Shown here: in pieces, positions 20,970 to 32,610 of the stretch
Layout: each line of letters opens with the position of its first letter
How positions within the stretch are numbered: position 1 is the stretch's first letter
Source: Dioscorea cayenensis subsp. rotundata
Taxonomy: Eukaryota > Streptophyta > Magnoliopsida > Dioscoreales > Dioscoreaceae
Reading direction: 5' to 3'
Length of the DNA stretch: 64,000 nt
Assembly (NCBI RefSeq): GCF_009730915.1
Contig: NC_052477.1
Coordinates: forward strand, 24,384,578-24,448,577
Translations under genes and position numbers: made by a program
The notes under the pieces: generated by a model
Database searches by the model: none
What the model was told of the DNA's origin: nothing
Seen by the model: only the letters and a program-made list of their open reading frames with translations

Positions 20970-21440
20970 ATGCCTAGAGTTTCATCAGTCGAATTGCGTC
21001 GAGATCTGATCTCACGAGATATCCTGATTTCAATTATTCTTTTCTCGACAGTGGAAAATTCTCGGGAATTGTTCACCAGTGATGTGTTTCATCCCACTTT
21101 CAAATCTGCCCCCTTGCCTCGAGATAAGGATTCATTTGAAGAATTTCCCTCCAATTCATCTTGCGATTTGGTTTCTTCTGATGAAAGAATTCAAAACTCG
21201 TCTCAAACCACTGTTTTGCCTCGGGATAAGGTTAATTCCGTTGATGAGATTGCTCCAATTATTCTTTCATCAATAGTGGAACAGTCTCGGGATTTGACCA
21301 CACGTGATGTATCTAGGTCCATTATCAAATTGTCCCCTTGCCTCGAGATATGGCTTCATTTGAAGAATTCTCCCTCAATTCTTCTCGGGATTTGGCTTCT
21401 TCTGATGGAAGAATTCAAAACTCTTCTCAAACCATTTTGA
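20970..21440 (+). other. Open frame with internal 230 bp repeats, family unknown
   Basis: This 156-codon frame is built of two imperfect repeats of about 230 bases (near 21045-21230 and 21275-21450). Each holds the words SRDL or RDLxSxD, PRDK and RIQNSSQ. The second repeat drifts out of frame. The sequence continues toward 21534, is interrupted by the MULE, and resumes at 23168. It may be the body of a non-LTR element or a repetitive untranslated region. I do not recognise a domain. Confidence 0.35.
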
Positions 21441-21543
21441 CATTGGTTAAGGTTGCTTACTTTGATGAAATTATACCTAATTCATCTCGGGATTTGGTTT
21501 CTTTTTAGGAAATATTCGCTATCTTTCTAAGAAGAAAGTTCTA

Positions 21544-23158
21544 GGCCTTTTTAATAGCTTGACCCTATTTTTTTTTTTATTTAACTAAATGGCCCTAGGG
21601 CCATTTTAATTTTCAAAATAGCCCTAGAACTATCACATCACCCACATGGGTGATGTAACATGCTGAGTGGGCGCTGACTGGGCGCTGAGTGGGCTGCTGA
21701 CTTAGCATTTTTAAATTAAAAATCGTGATTTTTGCATTTTAACCCCTGAATTGTTTTATAATCAATAAATTTGCTTATTCTTGTTTTTTTTTAACCAATT
21801 TTTTTTAAAAAAAAAATTTATCAGTGTTTTAAAATTTACTAAACTTTTAAATAAGTTTTTAAAAAATATATAAGTGTTTTTTAATTTAAATACCTTATTT
21901 GTTTAATAATTAACATATTATCTTTTCCCTTTGGTTATTTAACCCAAATTTTATTTTAAAAAATTATGTAATTTTTAAATTTATTAAAAAATTAATTTTA
22001 AAGAATATATTTGAATATGAAAACACAAATTTTAAAATTATAAATTTTTAAGCAATATGTAAGTGTGTTTTTTTTATTTGTATTATAATTAACAAATTAT
22101 CTTTTCTATTTGATTATTTAACCCAAATTTTGTTTAAATAATTTATGTAATTTTTTTAATTTATTAAAAAATTAATTTAAAGAATATATTTGAATATGAA
22201 AACACAAATTTATTCAAATAATGGTTCCACCTGTTGATCGATGTACTGCTGGCCGACCAAAGATCAGACGTAAATGAATGCATATGGATAGAAACCCTGA
22301 TCCTACTAGACATAATTTATGCTCTATATGTAAACAACCCGGTCATTATAGAACTACTTGCCCTAGGCAAGGGAGAAATATATGATGTAAATTTACTTTA
22401 TATTTAAATGCAATTATGCTTTTTAATTTCAAATAATTTTAAAATTTATTATTGATTAAATATTTAATTAAAAAAATAAATTTGTGTTTTCATATTCAAA
22501 TATATTCTTTAAATTAATTTTTTAATAAATTAAAAAAATTTCATAAATTTATTAAACAAAATTTGGGTTAAATAATCAAAGAGAAAAGATAATTTGTTAA
22601 TTATAATACAAATAAGAAAACACACTTATATATTGCTTTAAAAGTTATAATTTTAAAATTTGTGTTTTCATATTCAAATATATTCTTTTAAAATTAATTT
22701 TTTAATAAATTTAAAAATTACATAATTTTTTTAAATAAAATTTGGGTTAAATAACCAAAGAGAAAAGATGATATGTTAATTATAAAACAAATAAGGGATT
22801 TAAATTAAAAAAAACACACTTATATATTTTTTAAAAACTTATTTAAAAGTTTAGTAAATTTTAAAACACTAATAAATTTTTTTAAAAAAAAAAATTGGTT
22901 AAAAAAACCCAAGAATAAGCCAATTTATTGATTATAAAATAATTCAGTGGTTAAAATGCAAAAATCATGATTTTTAATTTAAAAATGCTGAGTCAACATT
23001 CTAGTCAGCGCTGACTCAGCGCCTAGTCAACGCCCAGTCACCATGTTACATCACCCATGTGGGTGATGTGATGGTCCTAGGGCCATTTTGAAAATTAAAA
23101 TGGCCCTAGGGCCATTTAGTTAAATAAAAAAAAAAGGGCCAAGCTATTAAAAATGCCC
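21544..23158. mobile_element. Mutator-like element with about 0.68 kb inverted arms, 1615 bp
   Basis: A perfect 9 bp target duplication, AAAGTTCTA, lies at 21535-21543 and 23159-23167. The arms (21544-22213 and 22476-23158) are inverted copies starting GGCCTTTTTAATAGC and GGGCATTTTTAATAGC. Each arm also contains an internal direct repeat of about 180 bp (GAATATGAAAACACAAATTT occurs twice per arm). Only about 260 bp separates the arms, and it holds one small zinc-knuckle frame. Without a transposase the element must have moved in trans. Confidence 0.92.
22221..22385 (+). pseudogene. C-terminal zinc-knuckle remnant of a MULE transposase
   Basis: The only coding sequence between the MULE arms reads MVPPVDRCTAGRPKIRRK, an in-frame TGA (probably from CGA), then a segment ending CSICKQPGHYRTTCPRQG. 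A PP-GRP-basic stretch followed by a CX2CX4HX4C knuckle is the usual tail of MURA-type transposases after the SWIM domain. The catalytic MULE domain, SWIM finger and N-terminus are all absent. The natural stop is at 22383-22385. Confidence 0.75.
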
Positions 23159-23167
23159 AAAGTTCTA

Positions 23168-23699
23168 GAAGAACCGTCAGATGCTAAAGACCCGAGACTG
23201 CATCTCCTAGATGTCTCTTTTTTGGAAGCTTAAGCCCTCCATTGTCTTTGTGAGCGCAAGATCAATTGACCTTTCCTGTGCTAGGGACCCGTAACTTCAG
23301 CACATTCTCTCGGACTCTGTCCAGAAACTCAAGAGTGCTCTTGTTTTTCTAGGTTCACGTTTGTCTAAGCACATCGTCCCCTTGGATCCACCGGCTTGGG
23401 AGTAGTTCACCTCCTGTTCCCTCGCAGCAGATGAAGACCTTTTGTTTTCCTCATGGTGGACTTCATCTTCTCCGCTGCGATATTTGTTTTCTCCGGTTTC
23501 CTTGGTTTTTCTATTTTTTTTCTTTTTTTGCCTTGCTTAGTCTTATTGTTAGAAGCTTATTACTTCTGGTAATAGCTATCTAACTTGGGTTCTGTTTTCT
23601 TTTGCTTCAGTTGTTTTTTTTTCTCTGTACTTTTTTTTCCTGTTTGTTTCCTTTCAATAAACTCGTGGTTTGTCTACTTTTATCAAAGAAAAAAAAAAA
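23168..23699 (+). mobile_element. Probable non-LTR retrotransposon 3' end with A tail
   Basis: Continues the sequence before the MULE and ends in a pyrimidine-rich 3' region, an AATAAA at about 23656 and a run of A at 23689-23698. This resembles LINE 3' ends at other sites in the window (for example 32611-32888). The 5' limit is unknown; it may include the repetitive frame at 20970. Confidence 0.5.
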
Positions 23700-24564
23700 T
23701 TCAAGGAAAAGCCTAAAATGATATGTATGGAAATTTTCACCTAGTTATTTTCCCAATATCACATGGTAAAAAGGTCATTTTGGATGAACCGGCTTAATCC
23801 TTAAAATGGTTAATTTTCATGATGACCAAAGAATAATAAGTTAAACAAAAATTAAATTTAAATTAATGTGGGGAAATTTTTTTAAAAAATAGCATTGCAT
23901 GAGAGAGTCACCTTAAACCTTCATAGAAGATGTTGAACTATTACTCCTCGAAAGCAAAGTGAGGTGAACAATTACTATAGCTTTCTTAACTATTTGATCA
24001 ACAAGTTTTGTTTTAACGTGCGCTCATCAGACATTTGGTTGCTCCATTAACATGTGATTTGAGGGGTAGCCCGCGCCAGGCCCATAGACCAACAACTATA
24101 TAGTCATTTATTATTAATTTTTTCAATAACATCACAACAATAAGTGTAGTTTATTTGGTGAAAGTGTTTGGCTGATATTTGGATGTTTCAGGTTTGAGCC
24201 GCCCTCACCATCATCCCCGCATCCTCTCCATCTGCCCTCAACAAATTATATTCTATATTTTTAATTTTAATAATAAGAAGATTTTTGTTTTATGCAAAGG
24301 CAACAAATGCATCCAACATAAGGGGTTTTAAGGGATAATCAGCTACAGTGATGCGCTAATTACAGTATTATAATGACCCTTAGATATTTATTAACTCAGA
24401 CAGACATCAAAAATGGGCGATGAGAGTCGTACTACATGTACACTCAAAAAAAAATTTGGTACCAAACTGCGATAATAAATCTCCTTGCCATGTATCTCTA
24501 GAAGGGAAAAAAATGACATCTTATTACATGAGACCCAGTGAGCTCTCAATGAACAGTACAACTA
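23700..24564. other. Intergenic, nothing recognised
   Basis: AT-rich sequence without coding or repeat signals that I can support. Confidence 0.5.
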
Positions 24565-24566
24565 TA

Positions 24567-25153
24567 CTCCCTCCAATCCTTTTTACTCCCTCCGTTCCTT
24601 TTTATCTGTCATAAACCCATGTTCTTTTTTATCTGTCATTTTTTAACATCAAGAAGCATTTATTATTTTTTTTCCAAAATTACCCTAACATTCTATTCAA
24701 TTCTCTTCTTGAAATTTAATATGAGAGAGATGTGAAGATATAAATTAGGGGTAATTTTGGAAAGATAACTAGTTTTTTATTAAATTATCTGAAATAATCA
24801 ACTTTCTTGGTATGTGAGATTCGGCTATTCACGACAGATAAAAATGAACGGAGGGAGTACTTGTCTATTTTAACTTATTCACATGGATTAAAAAAATCAG
24901 TCAAAGTTAGTTGGTAATATAAAATTTATAAAAAATTATATTAACATTCAAAGATTACACTTATTTAAAATATGATTTTATAGAATGTGTAGTTGACTAT
25001 AATTTATTGGAAGTTGTAAAAGTAAATTAAATATAAGGGATAAATTTGAAAAAACAATGTTTAATACTTCATAAATTTTCTAAATGGACAAGTAAAATGG
25101 ACCAAAGAAAAAAAACACTTTAAAATGCGACAAGTAAGAAAAACTGAAGAGAG
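24567..25153. mobile_element. Outer Stowaway-like MITE, interrupted by another MITE
   Basis: The left end CTCCCTCCAATCC and the right end (minus strand) CTCTCTTCAGTTT are related Stowaway-type termini, and both continue to a shared CTTACTTGTC-type word. TA dinucleotides flank the element (24565-24566 and 25154-25155). Its left arm is split at a TA by the inner MITE. Without that insert it is about 313 bp. Confidence 0.7.
24586..24857. mobile_element. Inner Stowaway MITE (Tc1/mariner type), 272 bp
   Basis: Termini CTCCCTCCGTTCC and GGAACGGAGG-type inverted ends (right end GAACGGAGGGAG) are flanked by TA at 24584-24585 and 24858-24859. This is the classic Stowaway terminus. The copy is intact at both ends. 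Confidence 0.9.
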
Positions 25154-25155
25154 TA

Positions 25156-25768
25156 GTATTTTACAATACTGTTTATAATTTTGCACAGTACTGTACTAGT
25201 GCTATTGACCCAGGGATTAGACCATGTATCTATCAATTCATCCTTCTCATAATATTCCACTACACTAAATACTGGTTGTTAAAAAGATATTATGTATTAG
25301 TGTTATTTTTTTTTATTTTGTGTGATTTAATTTTTGTTATAAATCCTTACCATAATAACATTCTTTATTTTTCTTAAATTCTGCATCTAACGTTATTTTA
25401 TTTATTTTTAAAAATTTTCTTATAATTTCTTAAAATAGTTTAATTATTTTAATTTTGCATTTTAGTGTCATTTTATTTACTTTAATTATTATTCTTCGAT
25501 TTTAATTTTTTTTTATATTTCTTTAGTATTGTTCAATTTTGTTAACTTTTTATTTAGCAATATTTTTTTTATTTAGTTTGTTATTTAATTTTTTCTATAA
25601 TTCTTTTATATTGTTTAAATTTTTTAATTATACATTTAGTGGCACACTAAAATATTATTGACGACATGTTCTCAGTTATTGTCACAGAACATTGAAATTA
25701 AAGTTCAAGTAAATGATTAGAGATGTGGTTAAATTCAAAAACGACGATTCCCCCACTCTAATAAGTCG
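25156..25768. other. AT-rich intergenic DNA
   Basis: Very T-rich on the plus strand from 25300 to 25640. No gene or delimited element is supported. Confidence 0.5.
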
Positions 25769-25777
25769 ATGTAAGAG

Positions 25778-26066
25778 CAAGGTTGTCAGACCCGGACCAG
25801 TCCGGCCGGTTCAACTGGAAAAACCGGGTACCGGTCATGTGGCCGCCCCGGGTATACCCCATTGAACCGGGTATTAAAAAACCCGGTGTTAACCCGGCGG
25901 TTCAACCGGGAACCGATTGACCCGGCCGGTCAATCGGGTCATAATGTTTAAATTTTTTTTACAATATTTAATAATTTATTATTATTTTTTCATTAGAAAC
26001 CACAAAATCGTGTATATTTATTAATATTAATTTATAATTTATAATCAATAAATAGAATTACAATAT

Positions 26067-26102
<36 letters not shown>

Positions 26103-26636
26103 CATAAGCATACCAACAAAAATTAACATTTAAAAATAAAATCTATTAATGTGTTATGTAAATACTTTCTAATAATTTAATTTATTAAGAAAATAAAACA
26201 ATAAATGAGTGTAATTTTATTATAAAAATATAAAAAAATTTAAAACAAAATAAAAACACAATTGAGATATAAGAATTAGTGAATTACATTTCTTATCTAT
26301 CTTAACAAAATTAACCAATAAATAAATAAATAAATAAATGACCCTGAGAGAAGTTCGATAATTATATATTAATATATTAAATTTATAAATATTTGAAAAA
26401 TATAAAAATAAATGACATAATTAGAAAACACTATTATATATAAGGTCATTTATCAATTTAAATATCAAATTTGAGTAGTTTTTAATATTATAATTATGGG
26501 TTTAATATTATATTTGCTCATTATTAATTATTATAATATTTTTTTATATTTTATTATTACCCTGGTTCAACTCCCGGTTCGACCCGGTCGAACCCATTGA
26601 CCTCTGATCCTGGGCTTAGCCGGGTCTGACAACCTT
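25778..26636. mobile_element. Non-autonomous element with GC-rich inverted ends, 859 bp
   Basis: The left end CAAGGTTGTCAGACCCGG mirrors the right end CCGGGTCTGACAACCTT, and a perfect 9 bp duplication, ATGTAAGAG, lies at 25769-25777 and 26637-26645. The first and last 100-150 bases are rich in CCGG and GGTT words, while the core is extremely AT-rich with an AT microsatellite near 26076-26102. The duplication size points to a Mutator-like transposase. There is no coding capacity. Confidence 0.88.
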
Positions 26637-26826
26637 ATGTAAGAGTCATTATTTGAGAGAGCTTTGATTTCTCTCACATTACAAGGATATAAAAGCAAAT
26701 TAATATGATACGTAAATAAATTAAATGAGTCCCTTTATTTGGAGAGCTAAGCCGGGTCGGCCGGGTCTGGTTCACTGAGCCAAGCCGCGGGAATATATGC
26801 AAAGACAGAAAGGAGGGAAAAGGAAA

Positions 26827-27036
26827 CCATACTTGGACTTTACTCTTCCATACATATCCGGTTGATTCTCTGATCTCCTCATCTCGTCGGTGACAATCCA
26901 GACTTGGACTTTGACTCTTTCCATACATCCGGTTGATTCTCTGATCTCTCATCTCGTCGGTGACAATCCAGACTTAGACTTTACTCTTTCCATACATCCT
27001 GTTGATTCTCTGATCTCTCATTTCGTCGGTGACAAT
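26827..27036 (+). repeat. Three tandem 69-71 bp repeats immediately upstream of the CNL start
   Basis: Units at 26827-26897, 26898-26967 and 26968-27036 share CATACATCCGGTTGATTCTC (with small changes) and end GTCGGTGACAAT. The third unit runs into the coding sequence, so its last AT plus the following G makes the start codon. The first two units read AATCC at the same place and lack an ATG. The array occupies the CNL 5' untranslated region or proximal promoter. Confidence 0.85.
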
Positions 27037-30000
27037 GGCCGTGGAAGCTATTCTTGTGAAAGCCTTGGAACTGATCGTCGATTTGACAGCAGCTCCTGTC
27101 CTCCAATATCTGCGCCCAATTTGGGGAGGAGTTGATGGGGAGCTGGAGAAGCTCAACAGGTATTTACTCCAAATCAAACCTCTGGTTGAAGATGCAGAGG
27201 AGAGGCAGCTCATGGATCAGGCTGTCAAGTCATGGCTGATGATGCTCAGAGATGTTGCCTATGATGCTGATGACATTCTCGACCAGGCCAATACACATGT
27301 CCTGCTCATCCAGCGCAAGGCCCAGTTTTACGGTTCCTTGAAAAGCAAGGTGCGTGACTTTTTCTCTCTTCATCATAACCCACTCCTGTTTCAACTTCAG
27401 TTGGGGCACAAACTTAGAAGCATCAACAAAAGAATAGATGATGTCATAGAGGAGATGCACAAGTTCAATTTTAAGGTTGCAGACAACAACAATAACAACA
27501 ACAGACCTTGGAGGAATAGGCCACAAACGCATTCATATGTACCTGATTCAGAAGTGATTGGCAGAGATGAAGATAAAGAGCAAATAGTGCAGATGCTGAT
27601 ACATGATCATTTTGAAGAGAAAGTGGCAGTGGTTTCCATAGTCGGTATGGGCGGTTTAGGCAAGACAACACTGGCTCAGTTGATCTATAGAGATAGAAAT
27701 GTGAAGAATCACTTTCAACTATGCATATGGGTATGTGTGTCTGATGATTTTGATGTGGCAAAACTTGCTAGAAACATCATGCTCGCCTCCTCTAAGAAAC
27801 CTTATGCGGATACAAACATGGAGGTGCTACATCAGGATCTACGGCAAGTACTGGGGCAGAAGAGGTACCTTCTTGTACTTGATGATGTTTGGAATGAAGA
27901 TCACATGAAGTGGGATGCACTTAGACATCTGCTTCTTGATGGGGCAGAAGGAAGCAGAATTTTAGTAACCACACGCAATGACAACTGCTCAAGAATAATG
28001 GGTGCAAAAAAATCTTGTCTTCTACAGGGTTTATCAGAAGAAAGCTCCTGGGCTTTGTTCGAACGAACAGTATTCACCACAAGTCTATCAAGACAACCAA
28101 AATTCCTAGAGATTGGTAAAAAAATCATCAATAAGTGTAAAGGGTTACCTCTTGCAATACAAGTAATGGGGAGTCTCATGCAATCCAAGATCGAAGAAAG
28201 TCAATGGCAAGCTGTGTTAGATAATGAAATATGGGATATACCACGTGCTACAGATAAAATCAGACCAGAGTTGTGGCTAAGCTATGTTAATTTGCCTTCT
28301 GAAGTGAAGAAATGTTTTGCCTTTTGTGTCCTTTTGTCCGAAGGATAGTGTTATTGAAGTAGATATGCTGGTTCAGTTTTGGATCGCTCATAGGTTTATT
28401 CCATCTCAAACTGGAAAAGACATAGACGTTGAAGGCCATGAGATTTTCAGTGAATTGATATGGAGATCTCTTCTGCAAAATGTTACTGATATGAGTGCTG
28501 GTATCACCCATTATTATAGCTCTGACGGTATTTATCATGGTCATCGCAGATTTTGTAAGATGCATGATCTCATACATGACCTTGCACAATTTGTTACTGG
28601 AGATGAGTGCTCCACATTGCCTGGAAGTAACGAATTCAAGAAAATTTCAAAAAGGATCCGTCATTTCACATTAAATCCTGATGTAGGATATGATATGGGT
28701 GATCGCACTCCTAGTGTTCGCACTGCATTACCTGTTGGAACAAACTTCATTGGATTGTCAAAGTTGAAGTTGGTCAGAGTGTTAAAGTTTCATTATGAAG
28801 CAAATGTTGACGAGCTGTCTACATCAATACAATATTTGCTGCATCTAAGATATCTCAATTTTTCTGAGACTTACATAACAGAACTACCAGAATCAATCTG
28901 CATGCTTGTTAATTTGCAAACATTGAATCTGAATGATTGTTCTCAACTTGCTAAACTTCCCATGAGCATAGTGTACATGAACAGTCTTAGACATCTTTAT
29001 ATTAGTAGGTGTCCAAAACTAAAAATCATGCCGTCTGGTTTAAGTCGATTGCGTTGCTTGAAAACATTGACAAAATACATTGTCTCTGAGAAAGCGGGGA
29101 ACAAGATAGGAGAGTTAAAGCATTGGAATCTTGACGGTGAACTTGGGTTGTATGACCTCCATGAGGTGAAGAATGCGGATGAGGCAAAAGAAGCTAATAT
29201 GAGTAGCAGACAAAGCATTTACTCATTGTCCCTGTCTTGGGGAACATCAGTGGAAAATCCAGAACAAGTGTTGGAAGCCCTGAAACCTCACGCCGCATTA
29301 AAACTGCTTAGTCTGCATGATTATCCGGGCACACAGTTTTCAACGTGGATTAGAGACGAACAGCAACTTCAAAATCTGGTTAGGGTCCAATTAGAAGGTT
29401 GCCAAAGATGTGAACAACTCCCGCCCCTTGAGCAATTACCGTATCTTGAAGAACTCACTATTAGTAGAATGGATGGCATCAAACACATTATTAATAACAC
29501 CACAGGCGATGCATTTTCTTTATTCCCTGAATTGAGGTTCCTTAACTTGAAAGAAATGGCTAACCTGGAGGGGTGGTACGTGGAGGAGGATAGAGAAACG
29601 GCTCCACCCTTGTTTCCACGCCTTAAGAATTTGATTATTTCTCAATGCCCAAAATTGACAAACATGCCACCACAAATTTCAACTCTCGAATACTTAGAAA
29701 TAGAAGAATCATACCGCGGGACACAAATTGAGCTCTTGTCCAAGGGGAAGGGGTTCTTCAAGCATTTGAAATCTCTTGAGCGGTTGTTGCTAACTAAATG
29801 TGAGGAGTTGGCTTTGCTGCTGGAAGACAAGGAGGAGACAAGACCCTTAAGCTCATCACTTCATTCTTTAAGTATTAATGATTGCAGTAGGTTCTCATTA
29901 TCAGCGGCTTTGCAGAACCTTACCTCTCTTGAAAGACTCTCGATGCATCATTTTGAAGAGCTGGTGTCCTGGCCAGATGAGATGTTTAGAGGTCTGGAGT

Positions 30001-30503
30001 CCATCAGGTCTCTAATTATTTGGTCATGTAAGAATTTGACAAGTGCATCATCACAAGGAGATTGTGGTCCACTGTTTCTAGAGGATCTTTGTGTTTCTAA
30101 TTGTGATGCGCTGATAGAATTGCCCAAGTGCCCCACATCACTCAAAAAGTTGGTTGTGTCCAATTGTCTAAGTATCAAATCTTTATGTTCAGATATGGGA
30201 CACCTCACTGCATTAGCCCATTTAGAGTTATTTGAATGTCCTAAACTGGAGTCTCTGCCAGAAGGGATGCAAGGCCTCACTTCCCTTAAGTATCTATATA
30301 TTCAAGATTGTCCAGCGCTGAAGTCATTCCCACAAGGCCTCCAACAGCTGCTTCCTACTCTTAAATTGCTTAAAATCAATGGATGCCCTAAGCTAGAGAG
30401 GCGATGCAGTCCAGGAGGAGACTATTTTCGCCTTGTCTCTAGCATCTCAGAAAAATCCATAAAAAACAGCCCCAGGAGGACACTAATAGCACCTTGTCTT
30501 TAA
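27035..30503 (+). pseudogene. CC-NBS-LRR (CNL) disease-resistance gene with one frameshift
   Basis: CNLs are cytoplasmic immune receptors that sense pathogen effectors. The chosen ATG (27035) begins MAVEAILVKALELIV, an Rx-type coiled coil with EDAEERQLMDQAVKSWL. The NB-ARC shows the P-loop GMGGLGKTT (about residue 204), kinase-2 LLVLDDVWNE (about 280), RNBS-B GSRILVTTRN (about 306) and GLPLAI (about 370). One extra base near 28332 ends the frame after CFAFCVLLSEG. The downstream frame resumes with FCPKDS, the MHD-like CKMHDLIHDLAQ, and about 20 leucine-rich repeats to 30503. No intron is needed; joined length would be about 1156 codons, normal for the family. Either this is a young pseudogene or the base is an assembly error. 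Confidence 0.93.
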
Positions 30504-31530
30504 GGTCATGAAAACATAAATGGTAAGTACTATTACTGCTTAAAGTAGCACTGCTCCCGTGTACTTATGAACAATTACATTACCACGCATTCTTTACTTT
30601 TGGTAGATACTTTCATTAATGGTATTGCTTGCTTCATACAATTTTTTTTATTTTTTATTTTTTTATTATATGGACAAGTTAGGCCACTCTCTTTTTATTA
30701 TTAGATCTCAAACATTCATTAAAAGAGTCAATCTTCTGACCTCCTGTTAATAAGTCAAGTTTTCTATTGCTTAGTTATTGCTGTAGTGACACTTTCATAT
30801 ATTTTTATTTCAACAAATATTTTTATAAGGTGCCTCATTTTTTTGTGTATTTTTTATATTCTAATTTCTCTTCTATTTCACATGTTTTATTTATAATTAT
30901 TATCACTTTCCTATTTTTGCTTCACTTTCTCTCAGTTGTGGAGCACACAAATAACATTTTCTGCTTCAACTAATTTTAAAACCAGAAATAGTAACACCAC
31001 ATTTGTCACAAAAGAGACGTCATTGTGATTGTGAGTCATCTAGGTGTAGAGAATAATGTTAGCACAAAAATGTAAAGAAGATAATATTCTATATATTATT
31101 ATTTACTTTCCTGATTTTTCTCAAATTGTAAACACTCTAATTTCATTTTTTTAATGAAAAAACACTCTAATTTCATTTTTTTAATGAAAAAACACTCTAA
31201 TTTAAAAAAAACTTAACAAAGCATTTCTTTTATTAAATACCCATTGTCTTTGTCAAACAATTTTACCTAGGAAGTTTATATACATTTCTCGCCATTGTTT
31301 TCTTTGGATGGGAAAAGTGAGGGATTTTTTTTTTCTTTCAATCTGTTATCTATGCTTGTATCATGATGAGTTGAATCATGTAAACAAACTACTAGTGTAA
31401 AAAGCATAAGTGGAATGTCTTGGAGTATGTCATTACTACTGCCTTCCCTTCTGTGTTCATAATTACAACACTACCTGTATTTTTTTTTTTTAAATTTTCC
31501 AATGTCTTATATTCTTAGTGATTTGTTTAT
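30504..31530. other. CNL 3' flank, no further gene
   Basis: AT-rich. Contains a small tandem repeat of CACTCTAATTTCATTTTTTT units at 31132-31204. A CNL polyadenylation region probably lies early in this stretch but cannot be placed. Confidence 0.45.
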
Positions 31531-31537
31531 TAACAGT

Positions 31538-32170
31538 TTTGAAGAATGAGCAAGGCACCGGATATCTACAATCAGAATGCATCAAAAGAGTTTCACTAGC
31601 AAATATTAATTAGTTCAGTTAGCAAGTCTGATGCTGGGTGTCATACCTGTGAATATGTTTATTGCCTCAAGATCACAATCACACAATTGCAAGGTATTCT
31701 TAATAAATCTACTTCTATCTGTCCTTTTTTCAAGCTTGATGTGTGCCTTCGTTTTTCTGTCCATGCTTATCGTCTTTCCTATAGTTAATAAACACTTGCT
31801 CTTGTTATCATAACTTGGCACAGGAAATAGAGGAAAAGACGCATCTTTCCCAGTGATCTCATGTCTTTTAATGTACAGAAATCTTGAGGTGTACTCTTGC
31901 TAGTTCTCATTTATGCAGCTTCACTGGATTGATCCCATTGGCCAAACCATCTTCCAGCCATTTATCATTAACTACACTGAAACAAAAGGTGATGTATCAA
32001 TCCTAATAGTTCACATGGCTCGATTGAGGAGGTGGAGGAGGTTTTGATATTAGTCAATCTTTGTGTGCAGGGACCAAAGTTCATTCTCAAGAGCGTGATG
32101 CCCAGGAGATTCATGTATCGTTTTCTACAAGAATTTGGAGTTTTTTCCCTTAAAAGATTTGGACTTGTAT
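31538..32170. repeat. Duplicated flank segment, copy B (downstream of the CNL)
   Basis: Begins TTTTGAAGAATG. It shares with copy D (45236 onward) the words CAGTTAGCAAG, TGATG(C/T)TGGGT and TGTGAATATGTTT, and with copy A (19741 onward) GG(A/G)(C/G)CAAAGTTCAT and AATTTGGAGTTTTTT. No coding sequence is recognised. Its place just 3' of the CNL suggests that the other copies mark lost CNL genes. Confidence 0.6.
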
Positions 32171-32599
32171 TTGCTTGAATTTATGATATGCTTGTCTCAT
32201 AGTTGATGCTATCTATTACTAAGCAAATCTCCTAAGGATATATACCCAGCTTGTTGAAGATAAAATCCCCTTGGAGAAATCAATCAATTGGCTTGTTTTT
32301 CCTGATTTAACTTTTTAGGAAGGATTTGGAGTTATGTAGGAGGTTGTTTCTTGGCAACAAGAAGAAAGATCACATTATAGCTGAATCCTCAGTTGCTGTT
32401 ATCTATCATCAGCAAATAGCAGAAGCTCTTTGCGTGGAGAATCTAAGTCATTGTTACATGTTTCGACCTATAGAATGAGTTTGAGAATGTGAAAATTAAC
32501 CCTTTCTTTTTGTCTTTCTGATTTCAGAATCAATTATAATGATGGGACTCTTCTAATGCAGGTTTATCTATCTCTTTTTTTTTTTTAAAAAAAAATTGC
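32171..32599. other. Intergenic, nothing recognised
   Basis: No coding or repeat signal that I can support; a T/A run lies at 32577-32595. Confidence 0.4.
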
Positions 32600-32610
32600 A
32601 ATGAAGGTTT

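Noticed and set aside
25261..25690. CACTACACTAAATACTGG word and a later GTGGCACACTAAAAT as a second CACTA-type element
   Set aside because: The ends do not pair, no subterminal repeats are visible and no duplication flanks them.
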